From: Nitrospirota bacterium
Lineage (GTDB): Bacteria > Nitrospirota > Thermodesulfovibrionia > Thermodesulfovibrionales > SM23-35
Direction: 5' to 3'
NCBI GenBank assembly: GCA_013388435.1
Contig: JACAFE010000053.1
Span: 1-59,548 of the forward strand
Length of the DNA stretch: 59,548 bases
Position 1 is the first letter of the stretch. Each line of letters starts with the position of its first letter. Shown here piece after piece: positions 9,619 through 19,287 of this stretch. The translations under genes were made by a program, and so were the position numbers. The notes below the pieces were generated by a model. It saw only the letters and a program-made list of their open reading frames with translations. It was not told where the DNA came from and made no database searches.

Positions 9619-11319
9619 TTAAATCCTTTTAAGAGAATAAACGAATAACTCTGTTTTAAGTGGGTTTTCACCTTTCAGAATATTCCCTGGTTTTACCCCG
9701 AACATAGGACTTGCTATTACAAGCAAAGTATCTCCAGAAATCGTGTAATCAAAAATTGTGCCTTTAATATTATCCACCATTATTCTTTCTTCCATTGACA
9801 TCCCATTCCAGAGATAGCTTTTAATTATAGATTTTCTAAACCCGAGTCCTTTGATCATATTTAAAAAAGGCTGTCTCTCAACAGAAATAATATTCGCATT
9901 CCGTATAAAAATCCTGTCTTTTACAGACCATTCACCTTTATCAACCATAATTGACGGAGAAGACTTCTTAAATGTTGTCAAAAAACCTCCGTTAGAACTA
10001 TTACTCTTCCAGAGTTTCATTGCTTTATTATCATAAACATTTAAGTGACCTTTTTCATCATATGCAATTGTCAATTTGCCGAGTCGAGGATCATCAATAA
10101 AAACAAAGTCATAAATATTAACATCCCGCGGCAGTGACAGATCTCCGGATTTTTTAAAACCATTATCCCAGACAATCTTAAAAACAGGACCTTCAAAGCC
10201 TTCGGTTTTAGAGAATGCCTGACCTACAAGGAAATTTTGTATCTTCTTGATAAAAATATTATCTTTATATAAGAGTTTGAATTCTGAACCATTGAATTCA
10301 TAAATATAAGAGACAACTTCATCCGAAGCCATTGAAGTGACTATTATTTCTGATTTACCATTATTGTTAATGTCAATTGTATCAACCCAGATAAAATCAT
10401 CGGTTTTTGCTACCTCAATTTTCAAGTCTCCGTGAACAGGATTTAAATCTATATTAAGGTTGTAAAATCTTACATCCTTATCTGTCACTAAAACAATTTC
10501 TTCTTTACCATCCCCATCAATATCACCTGTTGTAACTAATTTTGCATTAAATGGCAGTTCAATGCGTAATGTTTCTTCTTTTTTGCTAAAACTAAAATAA
10601 TCTTCTCCAATTTTAAGTTCTTTCGCAAAAGAAGGTGGAATCACTATTTCTTTTTCTGAAAACAAAATCCCATCAGGAACATAGAATAATCTTTGAATTA
10701 TTGTGCCCCCTGTATCTCCGGGTTTTTTTGTAAGTAACAACGCAACATCCGCATTCTGCTTTCTACTTTCTTCAAGTATTTTTGAAGACTCGTCTGTTTC
10801 AAGATCAGTATCAATCATATTAAATCTTCCCGTATCTCTAAGTTTTTTATAATATGAATCAGAGAGTCCCCAGTCTATACCCTTTGACTGACAGAATAAA
10901 AGATTAATTTTTATTTCCGAGATTCTTACTTTATCACCTTCGCTCGCAGACCCCTGTATAAGAATAGCTGTTGATGTATCATTACTGACTTCTTTTATTT
11001 CTATCTTTCCTACAAGGGATTCGAGTCTTCCGAGAAGTTGCTTGGTAACAGGATGTCTAAATGGAGCTTCTTCTCTCAGGACATTTAAACGCATTCCCGG
11101 CTGCATTGAATCCCTGGCACCAATATTTATAATAACCCTGCTGTCCTGAACATTAACAATTTTTCCGCTTACAGGCATAAACATTCTCACTGTAAAATCT
11201 CTTAATGTATCGAGCGGATTTTTTTCTTCTGCAGATGCAGAACATGGAATTTTAACAATTAAAATTAATATAAAAAATATAAGACATAATAAATTAACAA
11301 CTTTCTTATTCTTTTTCAT
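9619..11319 (-). CDS. secreted FG-GAP/VCBS repeat-containing protein
   Basis: Signal peptide; GDIDGDGKEEIVLVTD and DINNNGKSEIIVTS repeats; N-terminal FlgT-like beta region. Confidence 0.65.
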   Translation of the reverse strand: MKKNKKVVNLLCLIFFILILIVKIPCSASAEEKNPLDTLRDFTVRMFMPVSGKIVNVQDSRVIINIGARDSMQPGMRLNVLREEAPFRHPVTKQLLGRLESLVGKIEIKEVSNDTSTAILIQGSASEGDKVRISEIKINLLFCQSKGIDWGLSDSYYKKLRDTGRFNMIDTDLETDESSKILEESRKQNADVALLLTKKPGDTGGTIIQRLFYVPDGILFSEKEIVIPPSFAKELKIGEDYFSFSKKEETLRIELPFNAKLVTTGDIDGDGKEEIVLVTDKDVRFYNLNIDLNPVHGDLKIEVAKTDDFIWVDTIDINNNGKSEIIVTSMASDEVVSYIYEFNGSEFKLLYKDNIFIKKIQNFLVGQAFSKTEGFEGPVFKIVWDNGFKKSGDLSLPRDVNIYDFVFIDDPRLGKLTIAYDEKGHLNVYDNKAMKLWKSNSSNGGFLTTFKKSSPSIMVDKGEWSVKDRIFIRNANIISVERQPFLNMIKGLGFRKSIIKSYLWNGMSMEERIMVDNIKGTIFDYTISGDTLLVIASPMFGVKPGNILKGENPLKTELFVYSLKRI

Positions 11320-11330
11320 TTCCTCACCAT

Positions 11331-12056
11331 CTATCTCCCTGCTGCAAGCCTTTCAATAAGATGTATTGATAAATTATTCATTCGCATTTTTTCCTGAACC
11401 CTTTCTATATCATAAGGAATTCTAACAATATCTATTCTATCATCTTCAACAAAAATACAACATGCTTCTGGATTTCCGTCTCTGGGCTGGCCAACACTTC
11501 CAGCATTAATTATATATCTACTTGCTTTTTTAATAACAGTACTATTTTTGTAAGTTAAAAGTTCTCCTGACGGAGTTTTTTCTATGATAAAAGGTTGATG
11601 TGAATGTCCCAGAAAGCAAATTTTATTGTCAATAGAATAAAACGCAATTTCTGCATCCCTGAGGGTTAGTAAATAATTCCATTCCTGTGGTCTCAGGGGA
11701 GTTGAGTGAACAAAAAAGCTGTCTTTTTCAGTATCTTCGTGGACAAGCGGTAATTGCCTCAGAATATCTTTATTATTTTCAGTCAAAATATCTTCAGTCC
11801 ATTCAATCGCAAGTCGTGCATAGTCATTAAAATATGAAACATCAGTCAACCCTAAAACCGCCCAATCATGATTGCCTGCAAGTAGAACTTTACATTCATT
11901 TTTTAATATCTCAACGCATTCATTCGGGTCAGGACCATAACCAACAGCATCGCCGATAAAATAAACCTCATTAAAACCCCTTCGTTCTATTTCGGAAAGA
12001 ACAGATTTTAGGGCTTCAAGATTTGCATGCACATCTGATATTACAGCAAAGCGCAT
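11331..12056 (-). CDS. metallophosphoesterase (YfcE/calcineurin-like)
   Basis: ISDVHANLEAL, GDAVGYGPDPNECVE, AGNHDWAVLG, FLGHSHQP, NAGSVGQPRDGNP. Confidence 0.93.
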   Translation of the reverse strand: MRFAVISDVHANLEALKSVLSEIERRGFNEVYFIGDAVGYGPDPNECVEILKNECKVLLAGNHDWAVLGLTDVSYFNDYARLAIEWTEDILTENNKDILRQLPLVHEDTEKDSFFVHSTPLRPQEWNYLLTLRDAEIAFYSIDNKICFLGHSHQPFIIEKTPSGELLTYKNSTVIKKASRYIINAGSVGQPRDGNPEACCIFVEDDRIDIVRIPYDIERVQEKMRMNNLSIHLIERLAAGR

Positions 12057-12466
12057 TAAGCTTTACCAGCCTCTTTTGCGAGTTTGTCAAGAATACCGTT
12101 AAGGAAAGATACTGATTCAGAAGAGGAATATTTTTTTGCTATTTCAAGGGCTTCATTTATTGTAACAGCAGAAGGTATATCCCTCCGAAAAAACAACTCA
12201 TAAGCTGCGAATCTTAGAATATTCCTATCAACAGCAGCCATTCGTTCAATAAACCAATTCTCAGAAACCTTTTCTATCATATTATCAATTTCTTTTAGTT
12301 TATCTATCGTACCTTTAACAAGTTTTTCTGTAAAAACCTGCACATCGGTCGTCTCATCTTTGTCAGACCAGAATTCTTCAAAATCTTTTTTCTTGAGCGC
12401 TCTGTTAATAAACTCTGCTTGAAAAAGCAACTGGAGTGCATACTCACGAGCTTTCCTGCGTTTCAT
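12056..12466 (-). CDS. nusB: transcription antitermination factor NusB
   Basis: KRRKAREYALQLLFQ N-terminus; DIPSAVTINEALEIAKKYSSSESVSFLNGILDKL. Confidence 0.96.
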   Translation of the reverse strand: MKRRKAREYALQLLFQAEFINRALKKKDFEEFWSDKDETTDVQVFTEKLVKGTIDKLKEIDNMIEKVSENWFIERMAAVDRNILRFAAYELFFRRDIPSAVTINEALEIAKKYSSSESVSFLNGILDKLAKEAGKA

Positions 12467-12489
12467 GATTAATATATAATATAATTTAA

Positions 12490-12972
12490 TTAAAGCTTCT
12501 TTAAAAGCTGTGCCATTTCAATGGCTGTCATTGCGGCATCCCATCCTTTATTTCCGCTTTTTGTTCCTGCTCTCTCTACAGCCTGCTCAATTGTATCGCA
12601 TGTCAAAACTCCAAAGACAACCGGAACTCCTGTTTCCATTGATGCCATTGCAATTCCCTTTGACACTTCTGCCGCAATATATTCAAAATGGGGCGTAGCA
12701 CCTCTGATTACAGTTCCGAGACAGATCACAGCATTGAATGTTCCCTTTAAAGCCATTTTTTTTGCGATCATTGGAATCTCAAAAGAGCCCGGAACTTTTA
12801 CAACTTCAATATCTTCTTCTTTTGCACCATGTCTCAATAGAGCATCCTTTGCTCCTTCAAGAAGCTTACCAGTTATAAATTCGTTAAATCTACTGATAAC
12901 TATCGCAAACTTTAAACTTTTTGCCTGAAGTTCGCCTTCAATTATTTTCATAATATTCCTCCTGCTATACAT
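12490..12972 (-). CDS. ribH: 6,7-dimethyl-8-ribityllumazine synthase (likely start at MKIIEGELQ)
   Basis: [58 protein letters not shown]. Confidence 0.97.
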   Translation of the reverse strand: MYSRRNIMKIIEGELQAKSLKFAIVISRFNEFITGKLLEGAKDALLRHGAKEEDIEVVKVPGSFEIPMIAKKMALKGTFNAVICLGTVIRGATPHFEYIAAEVSKGIAMASMETGVPVVFGVLTCDTIEQAVERAGTKSGNKGWDAAMTAIEMAQLLKKL

Positions 12973-14179
12973 TTTCGAGCATATGTCCCATTTTTTTCTT
13001 TTTTGTTTTTAAGTATGAGATGTTTTTCTCATTTGGATTTATTTCTATCGGCACTCTCTCGACTACTTTAAGACCATAGCCCTCGAGTCCTATAATTTTT
13101 TTTGGATTGTTTGTCATCAGTCTCATTTTTCTTACACCGAGATCAACAAGCATCTGAGCACCTATGCCATAATCTCGCAAATCAGGTTTGAACCCGAGTT
13201 TTAAATTTGCCTCGACTGTATCAAGACCTTTATCCTGAAGCTCATAAGCTTTTAGTTTATTTAAAAGTCCGATTCCCCTTCCTTCCTGCTTCATATAAAG
13301 AATTACACCTTTGCCTTCTTTTTTAATCATTTCCATTGCTTTTTGCAGCTGGTCTCCGCAATCACATCTTTTAGAGCCAAACACATCTCCTGTGAAACAC
13401 TGGGAATGAACTCTCACAAGCACTTCATCTCCTGGTTTTATGTCTCCTTTGACTAAAGCTATATGGACATTGTCATCAAGTATATTGCCATAGGCTATAG
13501 CTGTAAATTCGCCTCCATATTTTGTGGGCATCTTTACTTCAGCAAGTCTTCTCACAAATAATTCCGTACGCATCCTGTATTTGATTAAATCCTTTATTGT
13601 CACTATCTTAAGATTATGTTTTTTAGCGAATTCCATAAGTTCAGGCACTCTTGCCATTGTTCCATCATCACTCATTATTTCACATATAACTCCTGAAGGA
13701 TTAAGCCTTGCAAGCCGTGCTAAATCCACAGAACCTTCTGTCTGTCCCGCTCTCTGCAATACACCTCCGGGCTTTGCTCTAAGCGGGAAAACATGGCCGG
13801 GACGTGCAAGGTCTTCGGGTTTTGTTTTTGGGTCAATTGCTGTTAAAATAGTTCTTGCCCTGTCAGCTGCCGATATTCCTGTTGTAACACCTTTTTTTGC
13901 TTCAATTGAAATGGTAAAAGCTGTGCCAAAAGCAGAAGTATTATCTTCTGTCATCATAGGAAGCTTTAATTCTTCGACTCTTTCAGGTGTCAGGGAAAGA
14001 CATATAAGACCCCTGCCATACTTTGCCATAAAATTTATTGCTTCAGGCGTAACTTTTTCTGCAGCCATGCATAAATCACCTTCGTTTTCCCTGTCTTCAT
14101 CATCAACAAGAATAATCATCTTGCCTTTTTCTATATCTTCTATTGCTTCATCAATAGTATTGAATTTATATTTTTCCAT
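12965..14179 (-). CDS. ribBA: bifunctional 3,4-dihydroxy-2-butanone-4-phosphate synthase/GTP cyclohydrolase II
   Basis: [21 protein letters not shown] (RibB); [21 protein letters not shown] and [13 protein letters not shown] (RibA). Confidence 0.97.
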   Translation of the reverse strand: MEKYKFNTIDEAIEDIEKGKMIILVDDEDRENEGDLCMAAEKVTPEAINFMAKYGRGLICLSLTPERVEELKLPMMTEDNTSAFGTAFTISIEAKKGVTTGISAADRARTILTAIDPKTKPEDLARPGHVFPLRAKPGGVLQRAGQTEGSVDLARLARLNPSGVICEIMSDDGTMARVPELMEFAKKHNLKIVTIKDLIKYRMRTELFVRRLAEVKMPTKYGGEFTAIAYGNILDDNVHIALVKGDIKPGDEVLVRVHSQCFTGDVFGSKRCDCGDQLQKAMEMIKKEGKGVILYMKQEGRGIGLLNKLKAYELQDKGLDTVEANLKLGFKPDLRDYGIGAQMLVDLGVRKMRLMTNNPKKIIGLEGYGLKVVERVPIEINPNEKNISYLKTKKKKMGHMLENV

Positions 14180-14209
14180 AATACCAACTCCCTTTTGTGT
14201 TTCAATTAA

Positions 14210-14860
14210 TTATATATAGCCTTCTTTTAATAAAGTTTTCATTAAGCCTGCATCCTTTTTATTATCAGCGGTTTCTCTATTTAAAAATTTTGCAACATAT
14301 TTTCCGAGTATATCTGTTTCTATATTAACTGAATCCCCGGGGACTTTAAACCCGAGTGTAGTAACTTTAGCTGTATGAGGTATTATAATCAATGTGAAAC
14401 TTTCTTTTAATATATCAACAACCGTAAGGCTTATTCCATCTACAGCGATAGAACCTTTTCTTACGAGATACTTCAGGACATCGGGCGCTGCCTGAATTTC
14501 AAATTTAATCATGTCACCAAGATTTTCCTTTGTTTTTATTTTTCCGGTTGAATCTACATGGCCTGTGACAAAATGCCCGCCTATTCTACTGTCTGGAGTT
14601 AATGAAGGTTCAAGATTTACCCTATCACCTGTTTTAAGACTACCAAGATTAGTAGCACTGAGAGTCTCATCAGACAGGTCAAATGAGAGTTCATTATTAT
14701 TGATTGAAATTACAGTTAAACAAACTCCATTAACAGAAATGCTGTCTCCTATTCTGGCTGTATCTGCAATAGTGGGTGTCTTGAGTGAAAGAACCGCTCC
14801 ACCTCTTCTTTTCTTTAAAGAAGTTATCTGACCCATCTCTAATATAATACCCGTGAACAT
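14210..14860 (-). CDS. ribE: riboflavin synthase alpha subunit
   Basis: MFTGIILEMGQI; duplicated lumazine-binding fold; ISVNGVCLTV and IAVDGISLTV. Confidence 0.96.
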   Translation of the reverse strand: MFTGIILEMGQITSLKKRRGGAVLSLKTPTIADTARIGDSISVNGVCLTVISINNNELSFDLSDETLSATNLGSLKTGDRVNLEPSLTPDSRIGGHFVTGHVDSTGKIKTKENLGDMIKFEIQAAPDVLKYLVRKGSIAVDGISLTVVDILKESFTLIIIPHTAKVTTLGFKVPGDSVNIETDILGKYVAKFLNRETADNKKDAGLMKTLLKEGYI

Positions 14861-15208
14861 TTATTCTTCTATATCAATATTAAAAACAAATTCCTTTTGA
14901 TATAAACCCATAAAATCTACTGTTTCTTTCCATGAGGTATTTACCTGAACGGTTTTTTCTTTTCTTATGACCGAGATTGCATCCTCTTCAATCGGAATCT
15001 TAAGTTCATGAGCTCTTTCAAGTAACATATTTTTTGTTCTTTCAACCTCTCCAAGACCTATTCTTGTTATTTCTTTTGCATCAGCTTTAAAAGCAGAATA
15101 CTTGTAATATGGCATGCCAACTTTATAACCAACATAAGCACAGATAACCAGTATTATAAGAACTAATGCAACTTTTACAAAACCTTTTTCATTTGCTTTC
15201 TTGTTCAT
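14861..15208 (-). CDS. DUF4845-like single-pass membrane protein
   Basis: N-terminal TM helix and alpha/beta extracytoplasmic region; immediately 3' of lepB. Confidence 0.5.
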   Translation of the reverse strand: MNKKANEKGFVKVALVLIILVICAYVGYKVGMPYYKYSAFKADAKEITRIGLGEVERTKNMLLERAHELKIPIEEDAISVIRKEKTVQVNTSWKETVDFMGLYQKEFVFNIDIEE

Positions 15209-15837
15209 TGGATTAACCTCCCTATTCTCTCAAATCTGACTTTATCAAGTCTGAAAAGTGAATAAGAAATATCCCTTGAAAAATATATAATCAAGGCTTT
15301 TCCTTTTATATCCTTCATATCAACAAAGCCCCATTCCCTGCTATCTCTGCTATTATCACGATTATCTCCCATAACAAAAAATTTATTTGGCGGAACAGTT
15401 ATTGGACCAAAATTATCCCTGTTCGGAAAGACAAAATTATCAAAATGCCTTATATAAGGTTCATTCAAAGGTTGACCATTAACATATATAATTTTATCCC
15501 TACCTTCAATGGTATCTCCTTCAACAGCAATAACCCTTTTTATAAAGTCTTTTGAGGGATCAACAGGAAATTTAAATACAATTATTTCACCCCTATGAGG
15601 TTTTCTTAAGCCCGGCATCCTGAAAAGATTTATATTTGTAAAAGGCACATCTATAGGAGAACCGAGCAAAAATTTATTTACAAGTATATAATCTCCAACA
15701 AGTAGAGTTGGGATCATTGAACCTGAAGGAATTGTAAAAGCCTGCACAACGAATGCTCTGATAATTAAAGCAAGAATTAAAGCAGTAAATATAGCTTTTA
15801 TATATTCCCATAAAATATTTTTTTTATTTTCCACCAA
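15205..15837 (-). CDS. lepB: signal peptidase I
   Basis: TIPSGSMIPTLLVGDYILVNK; FIKRVIAVEGDTIE; VMGDNRDNSRDSREWGFV. Confidence 0.97.
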   Translation of the reverse strand: MVENKKNILWEYIKAIFTALILALIIRAFVVQAFTIPSGSMIPTLLVGDYILVNKFLLGSPIDVPFTNINLFRMPGLRKPHRGEIIVFKFPVDPSKDFIKRVIAVEGDTIEGRDKIIYVNGQPLNEPYIRHFDNFVFPNRDNFGPITVPPNKFFVMGDNRDNSRDSREWGFVDMKDIKGKALIIYFSRDISYSLFRLDKVRFERIGRLIQ

Positions 15838-15857
15838 AGATCCTCCTGAAAAAGATT

Positions 15858-16775
15858 TCAGACCTGTCTATTAAATACAAGCCCTGCAGCACCTATTATT
15901 CCTGCATCATCAGTAAGTTCTGATTTTATAATTTTTGTTCTTTTAAATAAATACGTTAAAGCTCTCTCTGAAGCTATAGTTATCGCCTCCTTTACATATA
16001 TATCCCATGCTCCTGTTAAACCGCCTGTTAAAATAACAGCTTCAGGACTCAGAATATTTATTATATTCGAAATGCCAATCCCGAGAAATTTTCCAGCATT
16101 TTTAAATACCTCAATTGAGAGTAAATCACCATCTTTTGCTGCTCTGAATATTTCTTCAGCAGTAATTTTCTTATAATTATTATTCCAATCTCTTAAAATG
16201 CTTTTCCTGCCATTTTCAAGAAAAGCAATTGCTGATGAAATAATAGCTCTCGCTGACGCGTAGGACTCAAGGCAGCCATAATTTCCACACAAGCATTTCT
16301 TACCTTCAGAATTTATACTCATATGTCCGATTTCTGCTGATACATTCATAAGTTTTTTATTATATATAATGCCTCCGCCAATCCCTGTGCCGAGAGTTAA
16401 AAGCACAAAATCAGAATAATTTCTACCAGCTCCAGCACAGAGTTCTCCATACGCTGCAGCATTTGCGTCATTTTCTATGATAACAGGTAAATTAAATCTT
16501 GCGCTCAATTTATTTACGAAATCTTCACCCTCTATTGAAGGCAAATTCGGGGAAATGAGAACAGAACCTTTTTGATAGTCAATCAATCCTGCTACCGCAA
16601 AACCTATACCTGCTATGTTTTCATTAAAGAGATTCTCAACGGATTTATGAATTGCATGAATAATATCTCCGGATGATTTTTCTTTTATTTTCTTTATTAT
16701 TTCACCTTTATCAGAAACTATTGCTGCCCTAATATTCGTGCCACCGATGTCTATCCCGATAGCGTATTTATTCTC
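15858..16775 (-). CDS. ROK family sugar kinase (glucokinase-like); start chosen at MENKYAIGIDIGG
   Basis: GIDIGGTNIRAAIV; TLGTGIGGGIIY; CLCGNYGCLESYAS zinc motif. Confidence 0.92.
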   Translation of the reverse strand, partial: ENKYAIGIDIGGTNIRAAIVSDKGEIIKKIKEKSSGDIIHAIHKSVENLFNENIAGIGFAVAGLIDYQKGSVLISPNLPSIEGEDFVNKLSARFNLPVIIENDANAAAYGELCAGAGRNYSDFVLLTLGTGIGGGIIYNKKLMNVSAEIGHMSINSEGKKCLCGNYGCLESYASARAIISSAIAFLENGRKSILRDWNNNYKKITAEEIFRAAKDGDLLSIEVFKNAGKFLGIGISNIINILSPEAVILTGGLTGAWDIYVKEAITIASERALTYLFKRTKIIKSELTDDAGIIGAAGLVFNRQV

Positions 16776-16989
16776 CATTATCTTCTCTGTAAACCTCAAT
16801 TGCAATTTCAGGACACATTCTCGCACACATAGAGCATCCTGTACACTTTCCAGGGTCAATACAGGTTGCAGGCATAAATCCCTTTTTGTTGAAATTTTCT
16901 TCCATTGCGATAATTTTGAGAGGACATGAAATCATACAATATTTGCAACCTTTGCACAATTCTCTATCAATAACTATTTTGCCCTTCAT
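16768..16989 (-). CDS. 2x[4Fe-4S] ferredoxin (2-oxoacid oxidoreductase delta-like)
   Basis: CKGCKYCMISCP and CTGCSMCARMCP. Confidence 0.88.
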   Translation of the reverse strand: MKGKIVIDRELCKGCKYCMISCPLKIIAMEENFNKKGFMPATCIDPGKCTGCSMCARMCPEIAIEVYREDNGE

Positions 16990-16990
16990 T

Positions 16991-18676
16991 TTATCCGAAT
17001 AATTTTGTGTTGTTCATACCTGTAACAAACTTTTTCCCTTTGTCTCCAATAATTTCCCTTGCATGCTTTAAAGATGTTTCGGTTATCTTTCCACTCAGCA
17101 TTCTTGCTATTTCACGAAGTCTTTCATTATCATCAAGTGTTTTTGTTTCAACAAATATCCTGTTATTCTTTTCTTTTTTTTCTACTTTAATATGCAGGTC
17201 GCCTTTTGCAGCTATCTGTGCAAGATGGGTTGCGCAAAGAACCTGATGTTTCTGAGACAATCTTTTCAGTTTCCTGCCCACCATTTCAGCAGTCTTGCCA
17301 CCAATGCCTGCATCAACTTCATCAAAAATCAGAACAGGTATGCTGTCAAAATCAGCAAGCATTGCTTTAAGAGCAAGCATAACCCTTGAAAGTTCACCAC
17401 CTGAAGCTATTTTTGTCAAAGGCTTTGGAAGTTCTCCTAAATTTGCTGAAAACAAGAATTCAACTCTATCAGTCCCGTAAGAAGAAATGCTGTCTTTCTT
17501 AATATCAATTTTAAAAACCGCGTTATTAAAAGCAAGTTCTCTCATTTCCTCCATAATCAATCGGGACATTTCATCTGCAAACTTTCTTCTTTTTTCAGAA
17601 AGAATTCTTGCTTTTTCCAAAAGTATTTCTTCTTTTTTTGAAACTTCTTCCTCATAAAAATCCATCTGTTCGCTTATTGATTCAAGTTCCCGAAGTTCTC
17701 TAATTGCATTATCTTTGAAACTAATTACAGCATCTATTCCTTCACCATACTTTTTTTCAAGCTTTTTAATTGTTTCGAGTCTTTCTTCTACTTCATTAAG
17801 ACGTTCAGGATTAATATCATATTTTTCCTTGAAACTTCTCAATGAAATTACAGCATCATCGATTAAAGGAATCGCTGATTCGAGCAAACTTAAAATATCT
17901 ATTGCTTCATTATCTATTGAACTCACCTCTTTTATCTTATTCAATACAGATGAAAGTCTTTCAGCACATGAACCTTCAGAACCATAAAGTTCATAATAAG
18001 CTGTTTCTGATAGTTCTTTTAGTTTGCCAATATTTGATAATATTTGTTTTTCATTTAAGAGAGCTTCCTTTTCTCCAGACAATAACTTTGCAGATTCGAT
18101 TTCCTGTATTTGATATTTCAGAAAATCTATCCTCTGTGCTCTGTCCATTGCTCTTTCTTTTATATTATTAAGCTTTTCTTTTAAATCTTTAACCTCATAA
18201 TATAGTCTTTCAACTTCTCCAACATCTTCGGTCAGTCTTCCAAAGGAATCGAGAAAAAAACAGTGTTTTTCAATATTCATAAGACTCTGATGTTCATGCT
18301 GTCCGTGAATATCAACAAGCATCTTACCAATTTCAGAAAGAGTCTGCAGGCTTACATTAGAATCATTTATATAAGCTCTGTTTTTCCCGGAAGACGATAT
18401 ATTCCTTCTGATTATTATGCCTTCTGAAAAATCTATTCCTATATCAGGAAGATTTTTCATGTCAGGATAATCAAAGCAAGCTTCAACAAACGCTTCTTTT
18501 TCGCCTGACCTGATTAAGTCAGGTTGCGCCCTGCTTCCAAGAATAAGGTTTAAGGAATCAATTAATATTGATTTCCCTGCGCCTGTTTCACCTGTCAGGA
18601 CATTAAGTCCATGCTCAAAACTGACTTTGATATCATCAATTATGGCGAGATTTTTTATACGGAGTTCCTTCAGCAT
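16991..18676 (-). CDS. recN: DNA repair protein RecN
   Basis: MLKELRIKNLAIIDDIKVSFEHGLNVLTGETGAGKSILIDSLNLILG; LIFDEVDAGIGGKTAEMVG. Confidence 0.97.
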   Translation of the reverse strand: MLKELRIKNLAIIDDIKVSFEHGLNVLTGETGAGKSILIDSLNLILGSRAQPDLIRSGEKEAFVEACFDYPDMKNLPDIGIDFSEGIIIRRNISSSGKNRAYINDSNVSLQTLSEIGKMLVDIHGQHEHQSLMNIEKHCFFLDSFGRLTEDVGEVERLYYEVKDLKEKLNNIKERAMDRAQRIDFLKYQIQEIESAKLLSGEKEALLNEKQILSNIGKLKELSETAYYELYGSEGSCAERLSSVLNKIKEVSSIDNEAIDILSLLESAIPLIDDAVISLRSFKEKYDINPERLNEVEERLETIKKLEKKYGEGIDAVISFKDNAIRELRELESISEQMDFYEEEVSKKEEILLEKARILSEKRRKFADEMSRLIMEEMRELAFNNAVFKIDIKKDSISSYGTDRVEFLFSANLGELPKPLTKIASGGELSRVMLALKAMLADFDSIPVLIFDEVDAGIGGKTAEMVGRKLKRLSQKHQVLCATHLAQIAAKGDLHIKVEKKEKNNRIFVETKTLDDNERLREIARMLSGKITETSLKHAREIIGDKGKKFVTGMNNTKLFG

Positions 18677-18961
18677 TCATATTGTATGTTTTACAGTAAA
18701 ATCCTTTTCTTCACCTGTATACTGTTGCCAGTTAACTTCAACATTAGTCACCCTTGATGCTGGCGGGCCAATGTAGCATTGTTTTATAGCTCTTTCTATA
18801 ACTTTTCTGTCACCTTCAAAAACTGCTTCAACTCTACCATCTCTGAGATTTCTAACCCAGCCCTTTAATCCAAGAGATTCTGCAAGGTCCTGCGTAAACC
18901 CACGAAAAAAAACTCCCTGCACTCTTCCATCAATATATAAATGTGCTCTCGCTTTCTCCAT
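18677..18961 (-). CDS. acyP: acylphosphatase
   Basis: IDGRVQGVFFRGFTQDLAESLGLKGWVRNLRDGRVEAVFEG. Confidence 0.95.
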   Translation of the reverse strand: MEKARAHLYIDGRVQGVFFRGFTQDLAESLGLKGWVRNLRDGRVEAVFEGDRKVIERAIKQCYIGPPASRVTNVEVNWQQYTGEEKDFTVKHTI

Positions 18962-19113
18962 AATTTAAAATTATACCATATTACTAATTTATCTAAAATA
19001 CTTTTAACCTATAAAATACAATTTAAATAATGCAAATGTTTCGAAATTGAAAAAAGGTTGAAGGCTAAAGTATTTTAGAGGCGTTCAGCCGAACTCTCTT
19101 ACTACTTTCATCT

Positions 19114-19286
19114 ATTCGCTATTTGCTTTCAGCACAAAGCCTTTTTATTTGTTCTTCGCTCTTTGCTATTTGCCAGGTTCCACCTTTGTTAAGGGGGTCA
19201 GGGGGTTGTATATTCCTTTGTCAAGTTAGTTATAAGGTTGTTTACTGGCAATAAATAAATATTTAAGCAATTTCTGCATTATTTGA
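19114..19286 (-). repeat. long inverted-repeat copy L, reverse complement of the repeat at about 21434-21725 but lacking the 112-bp TIR element
   Basis: The reverse complement contains AAATAATGCAGAAATTGCT...TTTATTTATTGCCAGTAAACAACCTTATAACTAACTTGACAAAGGAATATACAACCCCCTGACCCCCTTAACAAAGG...CAAATAGCAAAGAGCGAAGAACAAATAAAAAGGCTTT. Confidence 0.93.
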
Positions 19287-19287
19287 G

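Noticed and set aside
12510-14831. Plus-strand ORFs of 62-231 aa opposite ribH, ribBA and ribE
   Set aside because: Overlap confidently assigned genes on the opposite strand; Ser/Ile-rich shadow translations.
12965-14860. FMN riboswitch controlling the rib genes
   Set aside because: No RFN-element-like conserved sequence was recognised; the rib genes appear embedded in a longer minus-strand gene run starting upstream of ribE.
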